Assembly: GCF_011761185.1 (NCBI RefSeq)
Contig: NZ_JAAOYM010000001.1
Coordinates: forward strand, 2,356,001-2,420,000
Direction of reading: 5' to 3'
DNA from: Saccharomonospora amisosensis
GTDB taxonomy: Bacteria > Actinomycetota > Actinomycetes > Mycobacteriales > Pseudonocardiaceae
Length of the DNA stretch: 64,000 bases
The position numbers and the translations under genes were made by a program. The notes under the pieces were generated by a model. The model did no database searches. It was given only the letters and a program-made list of their open reading frames with translations, and was not told where the DNA came from. Shown in pieces: positions 44,088 through 52,366 of the stretch; positions within the stretch are counted from its first letter, which is position 1; every line of letters begins with the position of its first letter.

Positions 44088-45436
44088 GCGACGAACTCGC
44101 GGGCCTGCTCGGGCAGCGGCTGAGCCGGCTGTGGGGAACCGCCGTCGATATCCGTGGCCTGCGTCGACTCACCGGCGGCGCCAGCAGGCAGACGTGGGCG
44201 TTCGAGGCGGTACCCGCGCGGGGGCGGGCCGTCCGGCTGGTGCTGAGGCGGGACCCGCCGGGGCACGGCGACGCGCGGACGATGGCGATGGAGGCGGCGC
44301 TGCTGGCCTCGGCCGCCGAACAGCGGGTGCCGGTGCCACGGCTGGTCGACCACTGCGGCGACGACGACGTACTGGGCGCGCCATACATGCTCACCGAACA
44401 CGTCGACGGCGAGACCATTCCGAGGAAGCTGCTGCGCGAACCCCGGTTCGAGCGGGTGCGTGCCACGCTGGCCGCCGAGCTGGGGCGCGTGCTGGCACGC
44501 CTGCACCGAATCCCGGTCTCCGCCGTGCCCGGACTGCCCGACGCCGATCCACTCGAGGCGCTCGTGCGGACCTACGACCAGCTCGCCGAACCGCTGCCGA
44601 CGGTGGAGGTGGCACTGCACTGGCTACGGGCCAATCGCCCACCGGCTGCCGAGGAGACCGTGGTGCACGGTGACTTCCGCAACGGCAACCTCATCGTCGA
44701 CACCGACGGTCTGCGCGCGGTGCTGGACTGGGAACTGGCACATCGCGGCGACCCCGTCGAGGACCTGGGGTGGCTGTGCGTCAAGGCGTGGCGCTTCGGC
44801 TCCGCACTACCGGCGGGCGGTTTCGGCACCAGGGAGCAGCTGCTGGCCGGGTACGCCGAGGTGGCAGGTACCCGCCCCGATGCCGCTCGGCTGCACTGGT
44901 GGGAGGTCTACGGCACGGCGAAGTGGGCGGTGTACTGCCGGTATCAGGCGCAGCGCCACCTCAGCGGGCAGACCCGCTCGGTCGAGCTTGCCGCCGTGGG
45001 ACGCAGGGTGTGCGAGCAGGAACACGACCTGCTGCTCGCGCTGGGGTTCGGGGCGGCACGCGCCGCCGATCGCGAACCCGCCGACCCGGTGCCGCTGCAC
45101 GGAAGGCCAACGGCGGCCGACCTGGTGGAGGCGGTGGGGGAGTTCCTGCGCACCGAGGTCGCCGCGCAGGCCGACACCGCTTTGCGTTACCACGCGCGGG
45201 TGGCCGCGAACGTGCTCGACATCGTGCGCAGGGAGCTCGCGGTGGGCGCCGCGCAGGAGGCCGACCACACGCGACGCCTCGCGGGCCTGCGGATGCGTGA
45301 CCGGCGGGAGTTCGCTGCCGCGCTGCGTGATGGCAGGCTCGATCCGTTCGAACCGGCAGTGCTCGACGCCGTGCGGGCCGACGTCGCCGACCGGCTGGCG
45401 GTGGCCAACCCCGGCTATCCGGACCAGCCGCACTGA
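44084..45436 (+). CDS. Phosphotransferase-family protein with C-terminal DUF6285-like domain
   Basis: A 450-residue protein. Residues about 20-320 form an aminoglycoside-phosphotransferase/choline-kinase-like domain: LTGGASRQTWAFE for nucleotide binding, the catalytic HGDFRNGNLI (about 196-205) and LDWELAHRGDPVEDLGWL for metal binding. Residues about 345-445 form a helical domain (PTAADLVEAVGEFL, RLAGLRMRDRREFAAALRDG). The GTG start overlaps the acyl-CoA dehydrogenase stop. Similar two-domain proteins are encoded with ACAD10/11-like dehydrogenases that handle 4-hydroxy acyl-CoAs, where the kinase phosphorylates the hydroxyl group. That is the likely role here. Confidence 0.85.
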   Translation: MSDELAGLLGQRLSRLWGTAVDIRGLRRLTGGASRQTWAFEAVPARGRAVRLVLRRDPPGHGDARTMAMEAALLASAAEQRVPVPRLVDHCGDDDVLGAPYMLTEHVDGETIPRKLLREPRFERVRATLAAELGRVLARLHRIPVSAVPGLPDADPLEALVRTYDQLAEPLPTVEVALHWLRANRPPAAEETVVHGDFRNGNLIVDTDGLRAVLDWELAHRGDPVEDLGWLCVKAWRFGSALPAGGFGTREQLLAGYAEVAGTRPDAARLHWWEVYGTAKWAVYCRYQAQRHLSGQTRSVELAAVGRRVCEQEHDLLLALGFGAARAADREPADPVPLHGRPTAADLVEAVGEFLRTEVAAQADTALRYHARVAANVLDIVRRELAVGAAQEADHTRRLAGLRMRDRREFAAALRDGRLDPFEPAVLDAVRADVADRLAVANPGYPDQPH

Positions 45437-45579
45437 GCTGCTCGGGCCGCGCGCCGCCTGGTCAAACTCTGGCGTGCCGGGCGAGCTGGGTGAGCAGACC
45501 CCTCCCGGGAGCAGTCTGTCGCGCTCACCGCGCCCGCTGATCGGCGGAGAAACCCGAGCGGTGTCGAGCACGGGCGCGT

Positions 45580-46821
45580 TCACACGCCAGCCATGCCCGA
45601 CTGGTGCGATTCGGCGGCCTTGCGCACCGTGGTGGCCGTGAACACCACCGCCGCCGCGGCGACAATCGCCAGCGCTCCAAGGCCGAGCGCGTAGCTGCCG
45701 AAATTGCCGTAGACGGCACCCATCACCAGCGGGGGAACGAAGCCTCCCAGACCACCCGCCGCGCCGACCACACCGGTGACCGCGCCCACCTTGTCAGCCG
45801 GGGCCAGCAGCGCGACCAGTGCGAACGTCGCGCCACTGGCGGCGCCGAGTGCCGCGGCCATGGCGAGGAACGCGATGGTGGCCACCGGCATGAGGCTGAG
45901 GGTGAAGCTCTGTGTGACCGCGCCGAGCGCGACGACGGCCATCGAGCCCGCGAGCACGCGGATCGGGCCCAGCCGGTCGGAAAGCCAGCCGCCGATCGGT
46001 CGCATGAGGACCGCCAGCAACACGAAGCCCGCCATGCGGTTCGCCGCGTCGACGGGGGAGAGCTGGTACGCGGTGCGCAGGTAGGCGGGCAGGTAGACGG
46101 AGAACGCGACATAACCGCCGAAGGCCACGGCATAAAGCGCCGAGGCCTCCCAGGTGGCGGGCAGCCGCAGCGTGGCGGCGAGCCGGTGGGCCAGCGACTC
46201 CGGCGGTGGTGTGTGCGCGGGGGAGTCCCGCATCACCACGGCCGCCACGACGGCGTACACGGCGAGCGCGATCGCGGTGAACACGAACGGCGCGGTGATC
46301 CCGAAGGCGTTGGCGAGGTCCACTGTGGTAACCGCGCTGATCGCCGTACCGCCCATACCGGCGCCGAAGATGCCGATCGCCAGTCCCCTGCGGTGCGGGG
46401 GAAACCAGGCGCTGACGAACGGCACCCCGATGGCGAACGCGGTACCCGCGAGACCGAGGAAGAAGCCGCCGATCAGCAGGGCGGCCAACGAGCTGTGTCC
46501 AAAAAGGCCGAGGAAGAGTATCGGCACGATCGTGCCGACGGACACCAGCGGGAACATGACCCTGCCACCGTAGCGGTCTGTGAGCGCACCAACGGGGATT
46601 CGCCCGAGTGAGCCGACGATCACCGGCACCGCCACGATCAACGCCACCTCGAACGCACCGAGCGACAGTTCCTCCTCGAACCGAGGCCCGAGCGGGCTCA
46701 GCAGTGCCCACGCCCAGAAGTTGAGGGCGAAACCCAGCGTGGCCATTCCGAGCATGAACCACGCTGTGCGACCGTGTTCCCCGCTGTGTGCGGGCGAGGC
46801 TGAGTTCGGCATCGACGCCAT
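45580..46821 (-). CDS. MFS transporter, NarK-type nitrate/nitrite porter family
   Basis: A 413-residue membrane transporter with 12 predicted helices. The nitrate/nitrite porter pattern is visible: small-residue motifs IGIFGAGMGGTAISA (about 150-164) and GVVGAAGGLGGFVPPLVMGAVYG (about 355-377), and the MFS loop GALTDRYGGRVMFPL (about 75-89). In M. tuberculosis the homologous narK2 belongs to the DosR regulon. Here a DosR-like box lies 113 bp upstream (46934-46949), which supports a role in nitrate uptake or nitrite export under low oxygen. Start: ATG at 46821 or 46812. Confidence 0.82.
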   Translation of the reverse strand: MASMPNSASPAHSGEHGRTAWFMLGMATLGFALNFWAWALLSPLGPRFEEELSLGAFEVALIVAVPVIVGSLGRIPVGALTDRYGGRVMFPLVSVGTIVPILFLGLFGHSSLAALLIGGFFLGLAGTAFAIGVPFVSAWFPPHRRGLAIGIFGAGMGGTAISAVTTVDLANAFGITAPFVFTAIALAVYAVVAAVVMRDSPAHTPPPESLAHRLAATLRLPATWEASALYAVAFGGYVAFSVYLPAYLRTAYQLSPVDAANRMAGFVLLAVLMRPIGGWLSDRLGPIRVLAGSMAVVALGAVTQSFTLSLMPVATIAFLAMAAALGAASGATFALVALLAPADKVGAVTGVVGAAGGLGGFVPPLVMGAVYGNFGSYALGLGALAIVAAAAVVFTATTVRKAAESHQSGMAGV

Positions 46822-46933
46822 CCGTTCGGTGCTCGGGGAAGAACTTCGGGCAGCTACCGAGTATCCGGGCGCACCGCCCGTGCGAGTAGGGATCGCGGGC
46901 CCGGGCAATGCAGCCCGAACGTCCGCACCGACC

Positions 46934-46949
46934 AGGGGCCTTGGTCCCT
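46934..46949 (-). promoter_or_regulatory. DosR-like box upstream of the NarK-type transporter
   Basis: Read on the minus strand the core is GGGACCAAGGCCCC, which fits GGGAC-N4-NNCCC, the pattern of DosR sites (consensus core GGGACTWWAGTCCC). CCAGGG/CCCTGG arms extend the palindrome. The rest of 46822-47150 shows no gene. Confidence 0.6.
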
Positions 46950-47150
46950 GGCACGAGCGTCATCCGGTCGGATGAGGTGATCAGTACGCCCTATCAAGGG
47001 CAAGGAGGGTCCGCCGTGCTGGCCGGCCGGATCCAACACTTGTGCCGAGAGCTCCGCTGGCGTACCAGCCCGGCTGGTGGGCGCGTGGTCGGCCCCGATC
47101 GCGTACCTGTGGCGATCCGGCCCGCGCCGATCTGCCTGCCGACCGGCGCG

Positions 47151-47234
47151 GGACTCGCGGGCGAGAGTGCAGAACTCGCGGGCGGGAGCGGGGGACTCGC
47201 GGGCGGGAGCGGGGGACTCGCGGGCAGGGGTCAG
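47151..47234. repeat. 21-bp tandem repeat array A (4 units), at the 3' end of nrdZ
   Basis: Four 21-bp units at 47151-47171, 47172-47192, 47193-47213 and 47214-47234; the two middle units differ at one base. Shared core: ACTCGCGGGCGGGAGC. The last unit contains the nrdZ stop codon, and the final nrdZ codons (GCGAGTTC) resemble the repeat too. Read in the direction of nrdZ the array is C-rich. The same repeat occurs at 56114-56226 and 63808-63922. Confidence 0.92.
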
Positions 47235-49327
47235 AACTCGCAGCTGCGCCCCGCGCACCCGCCGGTGAACGTGGTGTCCGCCGTCGGGGCGGGCTCGGCC
47301 AGGGTGAGCACCTGGTCCTCCTTGCTTCCGTAGCGGTACACCGTGATGCCCTTGACCTTTGCCCGCCAGGCGGCGAGGAAGGTGGAGCGTACGTCGCCGA
47401 CGGTGGCGCCGGCGGGCAGATTGATCGTCTTGGACACGGCCGCATCGACGTGCCGCTGCACGGCGGCCTGCATCCGCAGGTGCCAGTACGGCGCGATCTC
47501 CAGCGCGGTGGGGTAGGCGGCGCGCACGTCGGCGGGCACGTTCGGGTTGTCCCGCACGCCGCCGGTGCGTGCGATGTTCGCTGCCAGTTCGTCGGTGTAG
47601 AAACCCCGATCCCTGGCCAGCCGTTCGAAGTGCGGGTTGGTTTCCAGTAACTGCCTGCCAAGCACCGTACGCACGTAGGCGATCGCGAACATCGGTTCGA
47701 TGCCCGACGTGGTGCCCGCGATCAGCGAGATGGTGCCCGTCGGAGCCACGGAGGTCACCTGGGCGTGCCGCCGTGCCGTCTCGCGCGGCCGCGCGCCGCG
47801 TTCGAACGCGGGATAGGGGCCTCGTTCCCGCGCCAGCCGCTCCGACGCGGCGTGGGCATGCCGCCGCACGTGTGAAGCCACCCGCCCGGCGAGGCGCACC
47901 GCGTCGTCGCTGTCGTAGGGAATGCCCAGCGAGGCGAGCAACTCGGCCAGGCCCATGAAGCCGAGGCCGATCTTGCGGCCTGCCTTGGTGGCCTGTTCGA
48001 GTTCGGGGAACGGGTAGCGGCTGACGTCGATGACGTCGTCCAGGAACCGCACCGAGAGTTCGGCTGCTTCCCCGAGGCGGTCCCAGTCCACCCGGCCGCC
48101 CGTGGCGAACCTGGCCAGGTTGAGCGAACCCAGGTTGCAGGACTCGTACGGCAGTAGCGGTACCTCGCCACAGGGGTTGGTCGCCTCGATGCGACCCAGC
48201 CGCGGCAGCGGGTTGGCCCTGTTGATGGTGTCGAGGAACAGCAGCCCTGGATCTCCGCTGCGATGCGCGGCCTCACACATGGCGTCAAGCAACTCGGCTG
48301 CGGGCACGCGCGCCACCTTGCGGCCGCTCCGGGGGTTGACCAGCCACTGCGTGCCTCCGCTCTCCGCGGCACGCAGGAAGGCGTCGGAGACCCCGACCGA
48401 GAGGTTGAAGTGCGACAGCTCGCCGGGCGCGTTCGCCTTGGCGGCGAGGAACTCGCGGATGTCGGGGTGCGACACGTCCAGCACGGCCATGCCCGCGCCT
48501 CGCCTGCGACCACCCTGCTGGATCACCTCGGACGCGTGGTCGTACAGCCGAAGGAACGACAGCGGGCCGCTCGCGGTGCCGCCGGTGCTGACGATGCGGT
48601 CACCTCGCGGCCGCAGGTGCGAGAACGCGTACCCGGTGCCCCCGCCCGCCTGGTGGATCAGCGCGCTGTGCCCGAGCGACGAGAAGATGGACCGTAGCGA
48701 GTCCTCCACGGGGAGTACGACACAACCGGAAAGCAGCCCGATCGGGGTGCCTGCGTTCATCAGCGTCGGCGAGTTGGGCAGGAACTCCAGCCCCCGCAGC
48801 AGGGCGGAGAAGCGCGACGCCCACCGCTGCGACGAGCCCGCGCGGTAGTCCTCTTCCGCCTGCGCGACGAACGTCGCGGACCGGTCCAGCAACTCGCCGG
48901 TGGATTCCACCGGACGGCCTCGCGCGTCGGTGAGCAGGTACCGCTCCCGCAGCACGGTCACGGCGGCGAGGCTCAGCTTGAGCTCGTCGCGGACCTCCAG
49001 CAGGGCCTTGGCGTCGCGCAACTCGGCGCGGTGCCTGCGGTAGACGAGATAGGCGCGGACGGTTTCGGCGTGCCCGGCGTCGATCAGCTCCCGCTCGACG
49101 ACATCCTGGATCTGCTCGACGGTCGGGGGCTCGCGCCGGTACCGGCGCGACAGCGTGTCCACCACGGCCTCGGCCACCCGCTCGGGCAAGGCGGGGTCGG
49201 TGGAGCCCGCCTCCCTCGCCGCGCCTGTCACGGCGGCCTCGATCCGGGCCGCGTCGAACGCCACCAGCCTGCCGTCACGACGGCGCACCCGAGCAGGTGG
49301 CCGCCGCCTGGTCGACGAGGCAGCCAT
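47231..49327 (-). CDS. nrdZ: Adenosylcobalamin-dependent (class II) ribonucleotide reductase, NrdZ type
   Basis: A 698-residue enzyme making deoxynucleotides without oxygen. It has an ATP-cone at about 12-100 (VRRRDGRLVAFDAARIEAAV), the finger-loop motif NPCGEVPLLPYESCNLGSLNL (about 385-405, with the radical cysteine), PTGTISLIAGTTSGIEPMF near 530, and the C-terminal redox pair Cys691/Cys696. Length and design match M. tuberculosis NrdZ (Rv0570), a DosR-regulon member. It is 12 bp downstream of a DUF2267 gene, and the DosR-like box at 50064 could drive both. No cobalamin riboswitch is seen. The stop lies in repeat array A. Confidence 0.93.
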   Translation of the reverse strand: MAASSTRRRPPARVRRRDGRLVAFDAARIEAAVTGAAREAGSTDPALPERVAEAVVDTLSRRYRREPPTVEQIQDVVERELIDAGHAETVRAYLVYRRHRAELRDAKALLEVRDELKLSLAAVTVLRERYLLTDARGRPVESTGELLDRSATFVAQAEEDYRAGSSQRWASRFSALLRGLEFLPNSPTLMNAGTPIGLLSGCVVLPVEDSLRSIFSSLGHSALIHQAGGGTGYAFSHLRPRGDRIVSTGGTASGPLSFLRLYDHASEVIQQGGRRRGAGMAVLDVSHPDIREFLAAKANAPGELSHFNLSVGVSDAFLRAAESGGTQWLVNPRSGRKVARVPAAELLDAMCEAAHRSGDPGLLFLDTINRANPLPRLGRIEATNPCGEVPLLPYESCNLGSLNLARFATGGRVDWDRLGEAAELSVRFLDDVIDVSRYPFPELEQATKAGRKIGLGFMGLAELLASLGIPYDSDDAVRLAGRVASHVRRHAHAASERLARERGPYPAFERGARPRETARRHAQVTSVAPTGTISLIAGTTSGIEPMFAIAYVRTVLGRQLLETNPHFERLARDRGFYTDELAANIARTGGVRDNPNVPADVRAAYPTALEIAPYWHLRMQAAVQRHVDAAVSKTINLPAGATVGDVRSTFLAAWRAKVKGITVYRYGSKEDQVLTLAEPAPTADTTFTGGCAGRSCEF

Positions 49328-49339
49328 TCGAGGTTCGCG

Positions 49340-49915
49340 CTAGGCCTGCCTGCTCAGCGAGCTGACGACATCGGTGAGGTTGTCGATCTGCTGGCGCAGG
49401 TCGCGTAGCTGGTCTTGCATCTCGGCGTGTTCGGCGTGCTCGTCGTAATGCGCCTGCGCCGCGCGTTCGGCAGCTCCGGCGCGTGCCGCGGTCACCTGCG
49501 GTGAGAACAGCTCGCGCAGATCGTGTGGCAACTGCTGCAACGCGTGCTCGAGGGTCCCCGGTGAGAGCAGCTCGGACATGCCGGTGGAGACCCCGGTGAT
49601 GGTGTTGCGGACATCGGTGCGGCGAACGGTCGCCTGGGTGGAGAAGCGCTCGATGCATTCCTCGGTGCTGAAGCGCACCGGGACCCTGCTCGGTACCCAG
49701 CCGTCGTAGTAGGTGCCACGCAGTAACTCCGGCAGCTGCGCGGCGAAGTGGGCGGCGGCCTCCACGGTCAGCCGGTCACGTAGCGCGTGCAGCCAGGCGC
49801 GTAGCGCGCGATAGGTGTAGCGGCGGTCCTGCGTGCCGAGCGCGTCCGAGATCGTCGCCAGCCACTCGTGTGCGCTGTTCTGGGCCCTGGCGAGCGGGTC
49901 TTGATGGTTGGGCAT
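49340..49915 (-). CDS. DUF2267 domain protein (paralogue 1)
   Basis: A 191-residue soluble helical protein. The DUF2267 domain (about 15-140) begins NSAHEWLATISDALGTQDRR and includes AWLHALRDRLTVEAAAHFAAQLPELLRG and GWVPSRVPVRFS. A C-terminal coiled coil follows (about 150-185, MQDQLRDLRQQIDNLTDVVSSL). The ATG at 49915 has GGAGGA upstream. It is probably cotranscribed with nrdZ. Its domain is about as similar to the paralogue at 51141 as expected for a duplication, with the prs-like gene in between. The molecular function of DUF2267 is unknown; such genes cluster with dormancy or stress genes. Confidence 0.85.
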   Translation of the reverse strand: MPNHQDPLARAQNSAHEWLATISDALGTQDRRYTYRALRAWLHALRDRLTVEAAAHFAAQLPELLRGTYYDGWVPSRVPVRFSTEECIERFSTQATVRRTDVRNTITGVSTGMSELLSPGTLEHALQQLPHDLRELFSPQVTAARAGAAERAAQAHYDEHAEHAEMQDQLRDLRQQIDNLTDVVSSLSRQA

Positions 49916-50063
49916 GGTGTCCTCCCTGCTGGTGCCGGTTCGGCTCCAGTGCTCGCGGCTTGAGCGAGAGCAAAGGCCCGCCCGGTGCGGTTTCCCGCCA
50001 CCGGGCGGGTCACCGGGTTTCCCCGGCACTCGCAGCATGACCCCGGTTGCGAGGGCCTGTCAT

Positions 50064-50079
50064 GGGGCCGAAGGTCCCT
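50064..50079. promoter_or_regulatory. DosR-like box between DUF2267-nrdZ and the prs-like gene
   Basis: Core on the minus strand GGGACCTTCGGCCC, differing from the well-known M. tuberculosis form GGGACTTTCGGCCC by one base. It lies 78 bp before the plus-strand gene and 148 bp before the minus-strand DUF2267 gene. Confidence 0.7.
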
Positions 50080-50156
50080 TTGGGACGCTTCCACGAACCG
50101 CACGCCATCGGGTGGGTGCGGGTTTGCGCCGGGTCGTGCCCTGCTATCCGACTTCG

Positions 50157-51113
50157 ATGGGTATCGGGAACGTGGGCACCGAGAACATGGGCACCGAGAA
50201 TCCAGCGCCACGGATCGTGTCCGGCAGCGCGAATCCCGCACTGGCCGCGGGGGTCTGCGCGCTGCTCGGGGTCGAGCAGGTGGAGGCGGAGCTCGAGCGC
50301 TTCCCCGACGGGGAGCTGCGCCCCGCCGTCGGCGACGTTCGCGATCGTGACGTCTACGTGCTCGGCACCACCGGCGGCGGGCACGTGCACGACCAGCTCA
50401 TGGAACTGCTGTTGCTGCTGGACGCCTGCCGCCGTTGCGGCGCCGCGAGGCTGACCGCGGTCGTGCCGTACTTCGCCTACGCCAGGCAGGACCGCCGCAC
50501 CGGCCCGGGGCAGGGAATCGGCGCCAAGGTGGTGGCGGACCTGTTGGTCGGGGCAGGTGCGCAGCGGCTTGTCGTCGTCGACCCGCACACCGAGGCGCTG
50601 GCGGCGATGGTGCCCTTGGTCGTGGAAACCGTCAGCGCCGTCGACATCCTCGCGGCGGCACTTCGACCGGTGCCGCCGGACGCCGTGCTGGTCGCACCGG
50701 ACCTCGGTGCGGCCAAGCTGGCCGAGCGCTACGCGGCCCACCTCGACCTGCCCGTCGCCGTGGTGCGCAAGACCCGGCTCAGTGGCACGGCGGTGCGGGC
50801 GGAGCGGCTGGCCGGTGACGTCTCGGGCAGGCACCCGATCGTCGTCGACGACATGATCAGCACGGGCGGCACCGTGGAGGCCGCGGCAGCGCTGTGCGCC
50901 GACGCGGGATCAACCAGGGAGCTGACGGTGGTCGCCAGCCACGGGCTGTTCTCCGGCTCCGCACCCGCCGTGTTCGGTGAGTTGCCGGTGAAGCGACTAC
51001 TCGTGACCGACAGTGTCACCCCGCCGGAAGGCATCCCGGTACGGGTGTGTTCGCTCGCGCCGCTGCTCGCGGACACGATCGCGCGACTGTCGGGAATGCG
51101 CTCGGTGCGTTGA
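50157..51113 (+). CDS. Ribose-phosphate diphosphokinase-like protein (PRPP synthase family)
   Basis: A 318-residue protein of the Prs family. SANPALAAGVCALLGVEQVEAELERFPDGELRPAV opens the chain. The catalytic flexible-loop region PYFAYARQDRRTGPGQGIGAK (about 102-122) and the PRPP-binding loop VVDDMISTGGTVEAA (about 225-239) are intact. The divergence from housekeeping Prs suggests a second, specialised copy. It is set among dormancy-type genes behind a DosR-like box. It may feed nucleotide or phosphoribosyl metabolism together with NrdZ when oxygen is low; this is inference. Start: ATG at 50157. Confidence 0.85.
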   Translation: MGIGNVGTENMGTENPAPRIVSGSANPALAAGVCALLGVEQVEAELERFPDGELRPAVGDVRDRDVYVLGTTGGGHVHDQLMELLLLLDACRRCGAARLTAVVPYFAYARQDRRTGPGQGIGAKVVADLLVGAGAQRLVVVDPHTEALAAMVPLVVETVSAVDILAAALRPVPPDAVLVAPDLGAAKLAERYAAHLDLPVAVVRKTRLSGTAVRAERLAGDVSGRHPIVVDDMISTGGTVEAAAALCADAGSTRELTVVASHGLFSGSAPAVFGELPVKRLLVTDSVTPPEGIPVRVCSLAPLLADTIARLSGMRSVR

Positions 51114-51140
51114 GACACCGCCCGCGGGCGCTGTGCGGCG

Positions 51141-51800
51141 TCAGGACCGGCCCCGCGCGAGCAGGATCTGGTGTGCCTCCCGGGCGGCCCGTGTTCCCCG
51201 GTCGCCGATCGGCTCGTCCACCGGTGTCTGTTCCAGTCCCTTCGCCAGCGCGCTGACGGCACCGATCAACGCCTCCACCGATGCCTCGAGTTCGCGCAGC
51301 CTTGACTCCAGTGGTGGCGCGGTGCGTTCCCGGACCCGCTCGCCGGAGAGCGTCTCGCTCAACCTGCGTGGCAGCAGTTCGAGCAGCCGGTCGATGTGGC
51401 CGGGTGAGCACAGCTCTCGCACGGCGGCGGTGGTTGCCTCCGCCAGCGTCGGCACCTCATCGGCCGAGACGTCCGCCTCGCGGGCAAAGCGCTCGGTGAA
51501 CTCGCCCGGCTCGAAGTGGGCTGGGACCCTGGCGGGGTCCCAGCCTTCGAAGAACGTTCCGCGCAGCTGCTCCGGCAACTGGCCCGCCAGGTGGGCGGCG
51601 TCCTCGACCCCGAGCAACTCCCGCACCGTGTGCAACCAGGCTCGCAGCACCCGGTAGCTGTAGTGCCGGTCCGCTCCGCCCAGCCGCTCGCCCACCACGG
51701 CGAGCCAGTGTTGCGAGGTGTACTCCGCCCGTACGACCGGGTCGCTTTGTCCCTGCTGCCACGTGGTGTCGGCCGCTTCGCGCTCCTGTGCGGTGGCCAT
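51141..51800 (-). CDS. DUF2267 domain protein (paralogue 2)
   Basis: A 219-residue helical protein. The DUF2267 domain (about 25-150) has EYTSQHWLAVVGERLGGADR, AWLHTVRELLGVEDAAHLAGQ and LRGTFFEGWDPARVPAHFEP, closely paralleling the gene at 49340-49915. A predicted coiled coil (ESRLRELEASVEALIGAVSA) follows at about 165-190. It is 5 bp downstream of the Hrp1-like CBS gene on the same strand, so the two share the DosR-like box at 52268. Function unknown. Confidence 0.85.
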   Translation of the reverse strand: MATAQEREAADTTWQQGQSDPVVRAEYTSQHWLAVVGERLGGADRHYSYRVLRAWLHTVRELLGVEDAAHLAGQLPEQLRGTFFEGWDPARVPAHFEPGEFTERFAREADVSADEVPTLAEATTAAVRELCSPGHIDRLLELLPRRLSETLSGERVRERTAPPLESRLRELEASVEALIGAVSALAKGLEQTPVDEPIGDRGTRAAREAHQILLARGRS

Positions 51801-51805
51801 GGTGG

Positions 51806-52231
51806 TCAGCTCTGGGCGGTGATGGTTTCGACGAAGCGGGCGATGGCGTGTTCGGGCAGGTGCCTCGCGATGTCGGCCTCGCTGATCATCCCGACGAGCC
51901 GGTGGTTGTCGCTCTCGACGACGGGTAGCCGGCGGATCTGGTGCTCTTCCATCAGGGTGAGCACGTCATCGATGTCGGTGTCGGTGTCGGTGTAGTAGGG
52001 AGTGCCCTGGGCCAGTTCGCCCGCGGTCATCGTGTTGGGGTCGGCGCCCTGGGCGACGCATTTGATGACGATGTCGCGGTCGGTGATGATGCCGTGGAGC
52101 CGGTCGTCGTCACCACAGATCGGCATGGCGCCTATGTCGAGTTCGCGCATCCGCTGAGCGGCGTGGGCGAGGGTCCGGTGTTCGCCGATGCACTCGGCGC
52201 CGGTGTGCATGATGTCTTTTGCTTCAGTCAT
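51806..52231 (-). CDS. Hrp1-type two-CBS-domain protein
   Basis: A 141-residue protein consisting of two CBS domains. It is very close to M. tuberculosis Hrp1 (Rv2626c), the hypoxic response protein of the DosR regulon: KDIMHTGAECIGEHRTL, LDIGAMPICGDDDRLHGIIT, DRDIVIKCVAQGADPNTMTA and EADIARHLPEHAIARFVETI. Hrp1 is cytoplasmic or secreted, binds zinc through His/Cys and does not bind AMP; the cysteines at CIGEH and PICGD are partly kept here. It starts at the ATG at 52231, exactly 36 bp after a DosR-like box. Confidence 0.9.
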   Translation of the reverse strand: MTEAKDIMHTGAECIGEHRTLAHAAQRMRELDIGAMPICGDDDRLHGIITDRDIVIKCVAQGADPNTMTAGELAQGTPYYTDTDTDIDDVLTLMEEHQIRRLPVVESDNHRLVGMISEADIARHLPEHAIARFVETITAQS

Positions 52232-52267
52232 GGCTGCACCGTGCGCGGTGCGCGCGAGAGCAGGGAA

Positions 52268-52281
52268 GGGCCGAAAGTCCC
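52268..52281. promoter_or_regulatory. DosR box (canonical form) upstream of the Hrp1-type gene
   Basis: On the minus strand GGGACTTTCGGCCC, the same as the strong M. tuberculosis DosR sites. It lies 36 bp before the CBS gene ATG and 85 bp before the divergent CNNM-type gene, so it may serve both. Confidence 0.75.
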
Positions 52282-52366
52282 AGGCCGGTACCGATGTCAC
52301 CGGGCAGAGGGAGGACAGGCCGAACGGCCCTGCCGTGCCGTCGTCGTGGGCCGCACGCTTCGCGGT

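Noticed and set aside
49328-49339. Cobalamin riboswitch in front of the B12-dependent ribonucleotide reductase
   Set aside because: Only 12 bp separate it from the upstream DUF2267 gene, and the space before that gene (49916-50156) shows no B12-box sequence.
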